From contig JAUMUM010000005.1 in the NCBI GenBank assembly GCA_030530685.1, forward strand, positions 1-64,000: 64,000 bases of DNA, given 5' to 3'. The stretch comes from Actinomycetaceae bacterium. Lineage in GTDB: Bacteria; Actinomycetota; Actinomycetes; Actinomycetales; Actinomycetaceae. The notes beneath the pieces are model-generated. The model did not search any database and was not told the origin of the DNA. It was given only the letters and a program-made list of their open reading frames with translations. The position numbers and the translations under genes were made by a program. Of this stretch, positions 52,161-62,783 are shown one piece after another (positions within the stretch are counted from its first letter, which is position 1; each line of letters begins with the position of its first letter).

Positions 52161-55100
52161 CTAGCCGCTGACCGTGGCCGGCGTCGTGATGCCGTCGCCC
52201 TCCCAATCGCCGTAGATGACGGAATCTGACTCGGCGCCGAACTCGTTGACCTCGCTGGCCTGCCCTCCATCCAGGGCGTTGTTCAGGTAGTAAAGGTTGC
52301 CGCGGCGTACCGAAATCGTGTCCTTGGAGTCGCCGTCCCAGTCGCCGGCGATGTGAATATCGGCGGCCTGGCCATAGCGGTAGTCGATATCCGCCGTTCC
52401 GCCGGAAAGGCTGTTCTTGACGAACACCCTATTGCCCCGAATGACGGCGACCGTGTCCTTGCCGTCTCCGTTCCAGTCGCCGACGAGCGCCCTGTCGGAG
52501 CTCACGCCGTAGATGTACGACCTGTCCGCATTGCCTCCCGACAGGCTGTTCTTGACGTGAATGGCATTGCCGCGGCGCACGGCGATCGTGTCCTTGCCGT
52601 CTCCGTTCCAGTCGCCGACGAGCGCCTCGTCCGAGTCGCGGCCGTAAACGAAAGACTGACCGCCAATCGGCGTGTAGGTGTTACCGGAACGGATCGCCAG
52701 CGTGTCGATACCGTCGCCATTCCAGTCGCCGACGAGGACGTCGCCCGCGGGAACCACCAGCTCCTGAATCAGCGACTCGGCCAGCCACGTGCTGTACATC
52801 GACACCGTGCGCGCACCCGACATATCGGTCCTGGAGACGACGAACGCGTTGGACGTGTAGACCTCGGTGTTGCGTCCATCCTGGGCGGCCCCCAGCCCCT
52901 TCGTCACCCGCGCCTCCAGGACGTAGCGGCCGTCGGGCGCCGGAGCGGCGTCCTCGTCGGATTGCGACGACCTGATCTTCCCGTCCCAGGAGAAGGTGGA
53001 GACATCGGTGTCCACGCCACGGCCGTCCGATCGGTAGGCGTAGTTGTAATCGCCGGCGGGCTCGCCCTTCGAGCCGTCGTCGTTGGCGTGGTAGACCCGC
53101 ACGTCCAGGGAGGAGACAGGATTTTCGATGTGCATAAGAACGCGGGGGAAATCGTGGCCGGTCATCGTGTAGACGTGATCGTCCTCGGTGACCTGATCGT
53201 ACTCGGCGAGCGGGTCGGCGCAGTCGATTCCCCGGATCAACTCCTCGGAGCAGTAGTCCACGACGCCCAGGCTCGGCTGCCGGTAGAGCTCGTCGTCCGC
53301 GTCGAGATCGTAGGCCGCGAGCTCCTGGGGCGAGTAGGCGTCGCCGTTCGTCCACTGTGAGCGGGTGAAGTCCAGCGACTCGTAGTCGGCGTTCAGTCCC
53401 GCAAAGGGCACGCGCTGGACGTGGCCGTTGGAGCCGGTCAGGACGACGTAGCCCCCGTAGAAGGTCGGCGCGGGCAGGTCCGTTCGGACGGCCGTGCCCG
53501 ACGAGTAGTCCTCATAGGTCGCCGGGACGTCGACTGACACCTCGACTGTCCTGCTCGAATTAGCCGGGACGGTGACCCTCTCGGCCGAGAGGGTCACTTT
53601 CGTGTCCAGGCCCGCGACGATCTTCGGGGAACGGTTGGGACCCCACGTTCCGGCCGGGGAGGTGTCGCCGGACAGCGTGTACGTCACCTCCCGCGAGGAA
53701 CGGTTGAGGATCGTCAGCGTGACCGGATCATTGGAATCGGTGTCGCCGAACGCGATCTTCGAGGGCGTGACCGTCGAGGCGAGCTCACCAGATCCGACCG
53801 GAGCGAACGACGCGGCCTGCGCGATCGCTTCGGACACGTCGATCAGGCCCGCACCCTGGCGGTGGATCGGTTCCTTGGCCGCGCCGGCCGGAATAGAGGA
53901 AGCGGAGGCGTCCAGGGGAGCGGCCGTATTGAGCATGACCGTCCTGACGCTCGCGGGCGTCATGGAGGGATTGGACTGCAGCAGCAGGGCTGAGGCGCCG
54001 GCGACGTGCGACGAGGCTACAGACGTGCCGGAGAAGGTGGCGTATCCCTCGCGCGCGCCGGGTGCTTCGAGAGGAAATGCCGAGTGGACGGCGCCGCCGG
54101 GGGCGAGCACGTCCGGCTTGACGGACAGGTCGGCGGCCAGACCGTAGGACGAGGCCGGTGAGACGGCGCCGCCGCTGGGATTGTCGACCTCGACCGGCTC
54201 GGCGACCCAGGCGATCGACGTCGGGCCGGCGGCCACGAGTTCTTCCAGCGCGCGGCCGTCGTCTCGCGAGATGGCCACGGCCGGGATTTCCAGATCCTCC
54301 TCGTCCGACGCATCGGCTGAGAACGTGCCGGCCGCAGAGTTGTAGATGATGACGGCCTCGGCGCCGTCGTACTGCGCAGCTTTGACCTTGTCGCCGAAGG
54401 GCGTGGCTCCCCGGGAGACGAGGACGGCCTTGCCGGTGAAGGGGGTGCCGTCGAGGTCGACCGCTCCCGTTTTCATCCCTTCCGGGTAGGCTGCGAGTTC
54501 AAGGGTGCCTTCCTCGGGAGGCTGCGGCGTTCCACTGACGTGGGAGTAGGCCACATTGCCGCCGTCCGCGCGCCTGAAGACGGAGGCGCGGTAGACGGAG
54601 TTGTCAACCGAGCCCACGGCCAGGGCCTCGCGGGCCGCCGCCGGGGCCGACCCGGAGAAGACCCCGCTCGCCCCGGCGTTGCCCTGGGAGCAGGTGACGA
54701 CGATGCCGGACTTGGCCATCGAATCGACCGCGACGGCCGTGGGGTAGTTCGGCCAGGTCTGAAACCTCGCACCAATGGAGACGTTGACGACGTCCATGCC
54801 ATCGGATGCGGCGCGTTCCATGGCCGCGAGCATGACGTCCGCCTGGGTGCCGCCGCTGCATCCGAACACGCGGTACGCACCGATGAGCGCATCGGGCGCC
54901 ACGCCCTTGAAGTCCGCTGCCTCGTCATTGCCCGCCGCGACACCCGCGATGTGCGTGCCGTGACCGTTGCCGGAGCAGTCGTCGGGGACCGAATCGGGTT
55001 CCGGCACAGGGTTGTAGGCCTGCGAACTGGGCGACCCGTTGTAGTCGTCGCCCACGAAGTCCCAGCCCGCCACGACCTTCTTCGTCGGGAAGACGTGGTT

Positions 55101-55658
55101 CGCTTCGGGGTCCCCGCTGCCACCGAAGGCAGGGTGGTCAATGTCGACACCGCTGTCGATGATGCCGATCTTGATGCCCTTGCCCGTCATGCCGAGTTCG
55201 TCGCGCGCGTAGGACGCACCGGTCATGTCCGCGGCGTGGGCGGCATCCGGCGTGGCCTCACCCTCTAAGGAGGAAAGTTCCGGCCGTTCGATTTCCAGCA
55301 CGGGGAAGACGGCGGTCACGCCCGGGGCCGAGGCGATGTCGGCCAGGGCGTCGTCGTCGGCATCGACCGTCACGCCGTTCCACACGTTGGAAAACGACGC
55401 CGTGACGTTCACGTCGGCCGAAAGCGCGCGTCGGAAATCCTTGTGCTGCCTGTCGATGGCCGAGGCCGATCCGCCCTCAATAGTCGGCTCCTCACCGAAT
55501 TGCACGAACCACTTTCCCGTGGGACTCGTCCCGGCCAGGGCCTGGGGCTCGAGTGCCTCGGGAGTGTCGGGCTCGCCCGAGGCCGGAGCCACCGGCAGGG
55601 CGAGACTGGCGGCGACAGCGATGGCTGTCAGACCGGTGCGTAGCCACTTGGCTGTCAT
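52161..55658 (-). CDS. secreted subtilisin-family (S8) protease with GDWNGDG repeats
   Basis: An exported 1,165-residue protease. In order: a signal peptide (MTAKWLRTGLTAIAVAASLA, cleavage near APASG), an I9-type propeptide (about 45-125), and the S8 domain with catalytic Asp168 (GIIDSGVD), His233 (NGHGTHIAG) and Ser546 (FSGTSVASSH). A PA insert (about 395-480) lies inside the catalytic domain; Fn3-like beta domains follow (about 600-930). The end carries five units of about 45-48 residues with GDWNGDGxDT and RRGN (FG-GAP-like, Ca2+-binding). It likely digests host or matrix proteins. Start at the ATG before the signal peptide; GAAAGG upstream. Confidence 0.92.
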   Translation of the reverse strand: MTAKWLRTGLTAIAVAASLALPVAPASGEPDTPEALEPQALAGTSPTGKWFVQFGEEPTIEGGSASAIDRQHKDFRRALSADVNVTASFSNVWNGVTVDADDDALADIASAPGVTAVFPVLEIERPELSSLEGEATPDAAHAADMTGASYARDELGMTGKGIKIGIIDSGVDIDHPAFGGSGDPEANHVFPTKKVVAGWDFVGDDYNGSPSSQAYNPVPEPDSVPDDCSGNGHGTHIAGVAAGNDEAADFKGVAPDALIGAYRVFGCSGGTQADVMLAAMERAASDGMDVVNVSIGARFQTWPNYPTAVAVDSMAKSGIVVTCSQGNAGASGVFSGSAPAAAREALAVGSVDNSVYRASVFRRADGGNVAYSHVSGTPQPPEEGTLELAAYPEGMKTGAVDLDGTPFTGKAVLVSRGATPFGDKVKAAQYDGAEAVIIYNSAAGTFSADASDEEDLEIPAVAISRDDGRALEELVAAGPTSIAWVAEPVEVDNPSGGAVSPASSYGLAADLSVKPDVLAPGGAVHSAFPLEAPGAREGYATFSGTSVASSHVAGASALLLQSNPSMTPASVRTVMLNTAAPLDASASSIPAGAAKEPIHRQGAGLIDVSEAIAQAASFAPVGSGELASTVTPSKIAFGDTDSNDPVTLTILNRSSREVTYTLSGDTSPAGTWGPNRSPKIVAGLDTKVTLSAERVTVPANSSRTVEVSVDVPATYEDYSSGTAVRTDLPAPTFYGGYVVLTGSNGHVQRVPFAGLNADYESLDFTRSQWTNGDAYSPQELAAYDLDADDELYRQPSLGVVDYCSEELIRGIDCADPLAEYDQVTEDDHVYTMTGHDFPRVLMHIENPVSSLDVRVYHANDDGSKGEPAGDYNYAYRSDGRGVDTDVSTFSWDGKIRSSQSDEDAAPAPDGRYVLEARVTKGLGAAQDGRNTEVYTSNAFVVSRTDMSGARTVSMYSTWLAESLIQELVVPAGDVLVGDWNGDGIDTLAIRSGNTYTPIGGQSFVYGRDSDEALVGDWNGDGKDTIAVRRGNAIHVKNSLSGGNADRSYIYGVSSDRALVGDWNGDGKDTVAVIRGNRVFVKNSLSGGTADIDYRYGQAADIHIAGDWDGDSKDTISVRRGNLYYLNNALDGGQASEVNEFGAESDSVIYGDWEGDGITTPATVSG

Positions 55659-55829
55659 GGGCGACCTTTCGAGGTGAGGCTGCGGTTCAGACGCGAGATG
55701 AGAGTTAAGACATCTTCCCCCACGACGGCGCCGCCGAGCCAGGCCAGTCGCATTTCGGACACGCACGTCGGCCGCCGGCGACGAATCCCGCGTATGGAAA
55801 GGACGTGCGGCCCGCGCTAGGCTGACGTC

Positions 55830-56141
55830 ATGGCTACCAATCCGCGCTCCGCCCTCGATCGCCTCATCGGCGCCCTCGAAGTTTTCCACCAGGCCGCTTC
55901 GAGCGCGCAGGATCCTAACGCGCCGAGCGTCATCGAAGCCTCGGATGCGCTGGCCGATGCATACACGGTCTACGACGATGTCCTGTTCACCCAGTACGGA
56001 ATCGAAGCCCCGCTCGACGTGTACGACGACGAAGACGAGGACGACCTCGACTACGAAGACGACGACATCGAAGAGTTCGACCTTGACGACGATGAGGACG
56101 ACCTCGACGAACTGGACGACGAAGAAGACGAGGACTTCTAG
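55830..56141 (+). CDS. very acidic 103-residue protein
   Basis: The first half is helical (SALDRLIGALEVFHQAASSA, ASDALADAYTVYDDVLFTQY) and the second is almost only Asp and Glu with a few Leu/Tyr/Phe. Leaderless start: TAGGCT lies 6 nt before the ATG, a strong sign of a real gene. Its TAG shares CTAG with the stop of the convergent aldo/keto reductase gene. Function unknown; such acidic tails often bind basic proteins, calcium or ribosomal/DNA-binding partners. The gene is divergent from the subtilisin gene. Confidence 0.75.
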   Translation: MATNPRSALDRLIGALEVFHQAASSAQDPNAPSVIEASDALADAYTVYDDVLFTQYGIEAPLDVYDDEDEDDLDYEDDDIEEFDLDDDEDDLDELDDEEDEDF

Positions 56142-57076
56142 AGGCTGATGTCATCGAGCGCGTCGGAGACCAATTCGGGTAGCGGCTCGACTTTGGATAG
56201 CGTGGCCTGAAGCTGGGAGGCCGTGCGCGCTCCCAGGATGACGGCGCTGACGCCGGGGCGGTCGATCGCCCACGACAGCGCAACGTCGGCGGGGGTGCGC
56301 CCGAGCCCGTCGGCGGCCTTAGCCACCGCCTCGACGATGCGCCGGTGGTGGGGCTGGAGGTAGGGCTGAACGAACGCGGAAAGATGCTCCGATGCGGCGC
56401 GTGATGTCGGCGGGATCGAGTGGCGGTACTTGCCTGTCAGGACGCCGCGGCCCAGGGGAGACGAGGCGAGGATCCCGAGGCCCAGGTGATCGGCCATGGG
56501 CACGACCTCGCTTTCGATACTGCGCGAAAGCAGCGAGTACTCCTGCTCGAAAGCGCTGAGCAGCGGCAGGCCCAGGGCACGCAGCCTTTCGGTCAGCACG
56601 GCGCCGCGCCACGCGGAGTATCCCTGGATTCCGATGTACCGGACGAGGCCGCGGTCGACGAGCCAGCCCAGCGCCGAGGCGGTTTCATCGTCGGGGGCCA
56701 GCGGATCGGGCGCGGCCACGAGCAGCAGGTCGACGTAGCTCGTACCCATCCGCTCCAACGAGGCCTTGAGGGAATCGAGTATCGGCCCGCGGCCAGCGCC
56801 AAAGCGCATGCCACCGCGGCCCTCGGTGAAACCGGCGCGCGTGCACAGAACGAGCGAATCGCGGTCGGCCACCGAGCCTATGAGATCGCCAATGGTTTCC
56901 TCGGCGGCCCCTCGGCCGAAAGCCGGCGAGGTGTCGAGTAGGTTGCCGCCGACGTCGAGAAAGGCGGTGAGCTGGCCGCGGGCCTCCTCCAGGCTCGTGT
57001 CCCTTCCCCAGGTAAGAGTGCCGAGCCCGATCGAGCCGACGACGAGGCCGCTGTGGCCCACTGTGCGTTCTCTCAT
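56138..57076 (-). CDS. aldo/keto reductase homologue lacking catalytic Tyr, Lys and His
   Basis: A 312-residue TIM-barrel of the AKR superfamily with the usual landmarks SIGLGTLTWGRDT, GGNLLDTSPAFG, YVDLLLVAAPDPL, YIGIQGYSAW and SVILGARTASQL (NADP site). The catalytic tetrad is mostly gone. Asp48 stays, but the Tyr is Phe53 (DTSPAFG for DTxxxYG), the Lys is Arg80 (CTRAGF for xTKxG), and the His is Ala121 (VAAPDP for VHxxDP). It may not reduce carbonyls and could bind NADP(H) or another ligand. Leaderless start (TAGGCT, 7 nt). Confidence 0.85.
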   Translation of the reverse strand: MRERTVGHSGLVVGSIGLGTLTWGRDTSLEEARGQLTAFLDVGGNLLDTSPAFGRGAAEETIGDLIGSVADRDSLVLCTRAGFTEGRGGMRFGAGRGPILDSLKASLERMGTSYVDLLLVAAPDPLAPDDETASALGWLVDRGLVRYIGIQGYSAWRGAVLTERLRALGLPLLSAFEQEYSLLSRSIESEVVPMADHLGLGILASSPLGRGVLTGKYRHSIPPTSRAASEHLSAFVQPYLQPHHRRIVEAVAKAADGLGRTPADVALSWAIDRPGVSAVILGARTASQLQATLSKVEPLPELVSDALDDISL

Positions 57077-57139
57077 AGGGATAAGCCTAACTGAGCTCCA
57101 GCCTCCATTTTCGTCATCCCCTTGCCTTATCCTTACCGG
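57077..57139. promoter_or_regulatory. divergent leaderless promoters of AKR and uppP
   Basis: On the minus strand TAGGCT (57089-57084) lies 7 nt before the AKR ATG. On the plus strand TATCCT (57128-57133) lies 6 nt before the uppP GTG. The gap between the start codons is 63 bp. Confidence 0.6.
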
Positions 57140-59313
<2,174 letters not shown>

Positions 59314-59314
59314 C

Positions 59315-61843
59315 ATGCCACTCGTACCCACGCAATGGCTCGCCGACCACGTCGCCCTGGCGGACGGCATCACGGCAGAGGAGCTGGCTTCGGCCCTCGT
59401 GAAGGTTGGCCTGGAGGAGGAAGCCATCCACGCCCCGGACGTCTCAGGCCCGGTCGTCGTCGGCAAGGTCCTCACGCGTCAGGCCAAGGAGCAGTCCAAT
59501 GGCAAGCTCATCAACTACTGCCGGGTCGACGTCGGCCAGCACAATGACGAGCCGGGAACCGGCAAGGAGCCCAGCGAGCTGCCCTCGCGCGGCATCATCT
59601 GCGGCGCCCACAATTTCGATGTCGGCGACTATGTGGTCGTCTCGCTGCCAGGGGCCATCCTGCCCGGCGGCTTCGCCATTTCGGCGCGCAAGACCTACGG
59701 CCACGTCTCCGACGGCATGATCTGCTCGGCGCGCGAGCTCGGCATTGGCGAGGACCACGACGGGATCATCGTCCTTCCTCGCGAGGGCATCCCCGGCGTC
59801 GGCGAGGACGCCCTCGACTACCTCGGCCTGGCCGGCCGCACCCTGGAGATCAACGTCACGCCGGACCGTGGCTACTGTTTCTCCATGCGGGGCATCGCCC
59901 GCGAATACCACCATTCGACCGGCGCCGCATTCACCGATCCAGGCCTGGCCGACGTGCCCGAGCCGAGTGGCGACGGATACCCCGTCGAACTGCGCGACGA
60001 TGCCCCGATCCGCGGCCGGGCCGGCTGCGACCGCTTCGTCACGCGCATCGTCCGCGGCATCGACCCCGCGGCCGAGAGCCCGAAGTGGCTGCGGGACCGG
60101 CTGACCGCGGCCGGCATGCGCCCGATTTCACTGGCGGTGGACGCCACCAACTACGTCATGCTCGACCTCGGTCAGCCCCTGCACGCCTACGACCTCGACA
60201 CGCTCAATGGCCCGATCGTCGTGCGGCGGGCCAGGACGGGCGAGCAGCTCGTCACCCTCGACGACGTCACGCGCGCCCTCGACCCCGAGGATCTTCTCAT
60301 CACCGACACGGACGGCCAGCGCATTCTCGGCATCGCCGGCGTCATGGGCGGCGAGCAGACGGAGATCTCCAACTCGACGGTCAACGTGCTCATCGAGGCG
60401 GCGCACTTCGATCCGGTGTCCATCGCGCGCTCGGCCAGGCGGCACAAGCTTCCCAGCGAGGCGTCCAAGCGCTTCGAGCGCGGCGTCGACCCGAAGGTGG
60501 CGCCCGTGGCGGCCCAGAGGGTCGTTGACCTGCTCGTCGAGTACGGGCAGGGCGTGGCCGGGGACGAGGTCTTCGACGTGGCCAACGTCGCCGAGCCGGA
60601 GTCCATCGACTTCCACCCGGGCGAGGTCGCGCGGCTGACGGGCCTCGACGTGGCCCGCGAGACAATCCTCGCCATCCTCGCCGACATCGGGTGCGACGTG
60701 CAGGAGCACAGCGACGGCGGTTCCATCTCGGTGACGCCCCCGTCGTGGCGGCCGGACCTCGTTGGGCCGGCGCATCTGGTCGAAGAGGTGGCAAGGCTCG
60801 TCGGCTACGACGAGATCCCCTCGCACCTGCCGGCCGCGCCCGCCGGGCGGGGCCTGACGCGCGCCCAGCAACGCCGGCGCGACATCGCCCGCAGCCTCGC
60901 CGAACAGGGCTGGGTCCAAGTCATCTCCTACCCCTTCGTTGGCGCGTCGGCCTTCGAGCGTCAGGGGATCGACGACGAGCGACGCGTCGCACTGCGCCTG
61001 GCCAATGCGCTCCAGGAGGAAGCGCCGTACATGCGCACGTCGCTGCTCGACTCGCTGCTGGAGACGGCCCGGCTCAACGTCTCGCGAGGTAACCCGACGA
61101 TCGCAATCTTCGAGGAGGGGCTGGTCACGCACCCCGAGGGAATCGTCCCTTCGGCCGGCCCGGGAGTCGGCGCGCGACCCTCGGACGGTCAGCTCGCGGC
61201 CCTCGGCGCGGCCGTGCCCGCCCAGCCGCATCACGTCGCCGGCGTGGCGTGCGGGCCGATGACCGCCCCCGTCTACGGTTTCGACAGCAACTCCTGGGAT
61301 TGGCGCGACGCCGTCGAGGCCGCGGTGTCGGTGGCCCGCGCGGCCGGGCTCGCCTGCCAGGTCGCCGGCGCCGAACGCGCCCCGTGGCACCCGGGCCGCT
61401 GCGCCGAACTCAGGATCGACGGCGAGACGCTCGGCTGGGCCGGCGAGCTCGCCCCGGCCGTATGCAAGGCCTTTGAGTTGCCGGCCAGGAGCGTCGCCTT
61501 CGAGGTGGACACCGATGTGCTCGCGCGATCCTCGGTCTCCGGGCAGGTCAAGCCGGTGCTGACCACGCCCGCGGCCAAGGAGGACATCGCGCTCGTCGTC
61601 GACACCGATGTTCCGGCCGCAGATCTTCAGGCCGTCGTGCGCGAGGCCGCCGGCGACCTCCTCGAAGACGTGCGGCTCTTCGACGTCTACACGGGCGAGC
61701 AGGTCGGCCAGGGCAAGAAGTCGCTGGCATTCGCGCTGCGCCTGCGGGGCGAGTCCACGCTGACCGCCGAGGACGCGGCCCGGGTCCGCAAGCGCGTTCT
61801 CAAGGCCGCGCGCAAGGCCTTCGGCGCCGAGCTGCGGGCATAG
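59315..61843 (+). CDS. pheT: phenylalanyl-tRNA synthetase beta subunit
   Basis: Large, non-catalytic subunit with tRNA-binding and editing functions. The order is OB-fold tRNA-binding domain (about 40-160: VVVGKVLTRQ, IICGAHNFDVGDYVVVSLPG), B3/B4 editing domain (about 215-400: RFVTRIVRGIDPAAESPKWL, ISLAVDATNYVMLDLGQPLHAYD), B5 (about 410-490), the pseudo-catalytic domain, and the C-terminal ferredoxin-fold anticodon domain (VKPVLTTPAAKEDIALVVD). 842 residues, normal. Starts just after the pheS stop. Confidence 0.96.
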   Translation: MPLVPTQWLADHVALADGITAEELASALVKVGLEEEAIHAPDVSGPVVVGKVLTRQAKEQSNGKLINYCRVDVGQHNDEPGTGKEPSELPSRGIICGAHNFDVGDYVVVSLPGAILPGGFAISARKTYGHVSDGMICSARELGIGEDHDGIIVLPREGIPGVGEDALDYLGLAGRTLEINVTPDRGYCFSMRGIAREYHHSTGAAFTDPGLADVPEPSGDGYPVELRDDAPIRGRAGCDRFVTRIVRGIDPAAESPKWLRDRLTAAGMRPISLAVDATNYVMLDLGQPLHAYDLDTLNGPIVVRRARTGEQLVTLDDVTRALDPEDLLITDTDGQRILGIAGVMGGEQTEISNSTVNVLIEAAHFDPVSIARSARRHKLPSEASKRFERGVDPKVAPVAAQRVVDLLVEYGQGVAGDEVFDVANVAEPESIDFHPGEVARLTGLDVARETILAILADIGCDVQEHSDGGSISVTPPSWRPDLVGPAHLVEEVARLVGYDEIPSHLPAAPAGRGLTRAQQRRRDIARSLAEQGWVQVISYPFVGASAFERQGIDDERRVALRLANALQEEAPYMRTSLLDSLLETARLNVSRGNPTIAIFEEGLVTHPEGIVPSAGPGVGARPSDGQLAALGAAVPAQPHHVAGVACGPMTAPVYGFDSNSWDWRDAVEAAVSVARAAGLACQVAGAERAPWHPGRCAELRIDGETLGWAGELAPAVCKAFELPARSVAFEVDTDVLARSSVSGQVKPVLTTPAAKEDIALVVDTDVPAADLQAVVREAAGDLLEDVRLFDVYTGEQVGQGKKSLAFALRLRGESTLTAEDAARVRKRVLKAARKAFGAELRA

Positions 61844-61851
61844 GGGACGGC

Positions 61852-62628
61852 GTGTCCGCCAGCGAGCGCATACTCATCACCGGGGCCTCACGGGGCATTG
61901 GCCGCCACCTGGCCGAGGCTCTTGCCCGGCCGGGGCGCCGCCTCGTCCTCGTCTCCCGGAAGGTTCGGGACGAGGTCGTCGAGGCCTGCGAGCGGCGCGG
62001 GGCGCAGGTGTGCGCCGTGGGAGCCGAACTATCGAGGCGGCGCGACGTCGAGGCCATGCTCGACGTCGTTCTGGCCGACGGCCACGTCGATATGCTCGTC
62101 AACTGCGCGGGCGTGGTGGGCCAGGAGGTCGCCCCGTGGCAGGCCGACCCTGACGACTGGTGGCACACGCAGAAGGTCAATGTGCGCGCGCCCTTCCTCA
62201 TTCAAAGACGCCTCGTGCCGGCCATGATCGCCGCTGGCGGCGGGCGCATCCTCGACCTATCCTCGGGCGCCGCGGTGACGGACACGCCCGACACCTCCGC
62301 CTACTACGTGTCGAAAACGGCGCTCATGCGGCTGGGCGGAAGCATCCACGAGGCGGCCTTCGACCGCGGGGTGCGCGTCCTTGAGCTGGCCCCCGGCGTC
62401 GTGGAGACCGACATGACGCGCGGCATGCGTGCCCACGAGGGCCGGACGGAGTGGACGGCGCCGCAGAGGGTCGCCGAGATCGCCGTGGCCTTCGCCGACG
62501 GACTGCTCGACGGCCTGTCCGGCTGCCAGGTTCGTGCGGGCAGCGACGACGTGGCCGACCTGATCGCCCGCTCGGCCAGGGGAGTGGGGCCTGACGAGCG
62601 TCGGCTGCGCCGCACCGACTTCGCCTAG
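61852..62628 (+). CDS. short-chain dehydrogenase/reductase
   Basis: Classical SDR with nucleotide motif TGASRGIG, NCAG (VNCAGVVG), catalytic Ser region ILDLSSGAAVTD and YxxxK motif SAYYVSKTALM. About 258 residues, single Rossmann domain. The GTG at 61852 gives MSASERILITGASRGIG and lies 8 nt after pheT, suggesting co-transcription. The substrate cannot be told; LAPGVVETDMT is typical of 3-ketoacyl or sugar-alcohol reductases. Its stop codon lies in a diverged 38-bp tandem repeat. Confidence 0.85.
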   Translation: MSASERILITGASRGIGRHLAEALARPGRRLVLVSRKVRDEVVEACERRGAQVCAVGAELSRRRDVEAMLDVVLADGHVDMLVNCAGVVGQEVAPWQADPDDWWHTQKVNVRAPFLIQRRLVPAMIAAGGGRILDLSSGAAVTDTPDTSAYYVSKTALMRLGGSIHEAAFDRGVRVLELAPGVVETDMTRGMRAHEGRTEWTAPQRVAEIAVAFADGLLDGLSGCQVRAGSDDVADLIARSARGVGPDERRLRRTDFA

Positions 62629-62687
62629 CGGTACCGGCGCGGCCTAGCTGCACCAACTTCGCCTTGCTGTACCGACGTGGCCGAGTA
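62612..62687 (+). repeat. imperfect 38-bp tandem duplication over the SDR stop codon
   Basis: A unit beginning GCACCGACTTCGCCTAGC (62612-62649) is repeated as GCACCAACTTCGCCTTGC (62650-62687), with about a quarter of positions changed. The first copy encodes the last residues of the SDR and its TAG. A third, shorter trace (CACCTAGCGGGC) follows near 62688. Confidence 0.7.
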
Positions 62688-62783
62688 CACCTAGCGGGCA
62701 GGGGTATCAACGTCGCCCGGCGGGTGAGAGGTGAGCGAGCCGCATCAACGTCCGGGCGAGGGGCCCGACCCGACCCGAAGGCT

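Noticed and set aside
52353..53360. Plus-strand frame of 335 codons opposite the subtilisin C-terminus
   Set aside because: Mirror of GDWNGDG repeat codons; Val/Asp/Arg-rich without recognisable domain.
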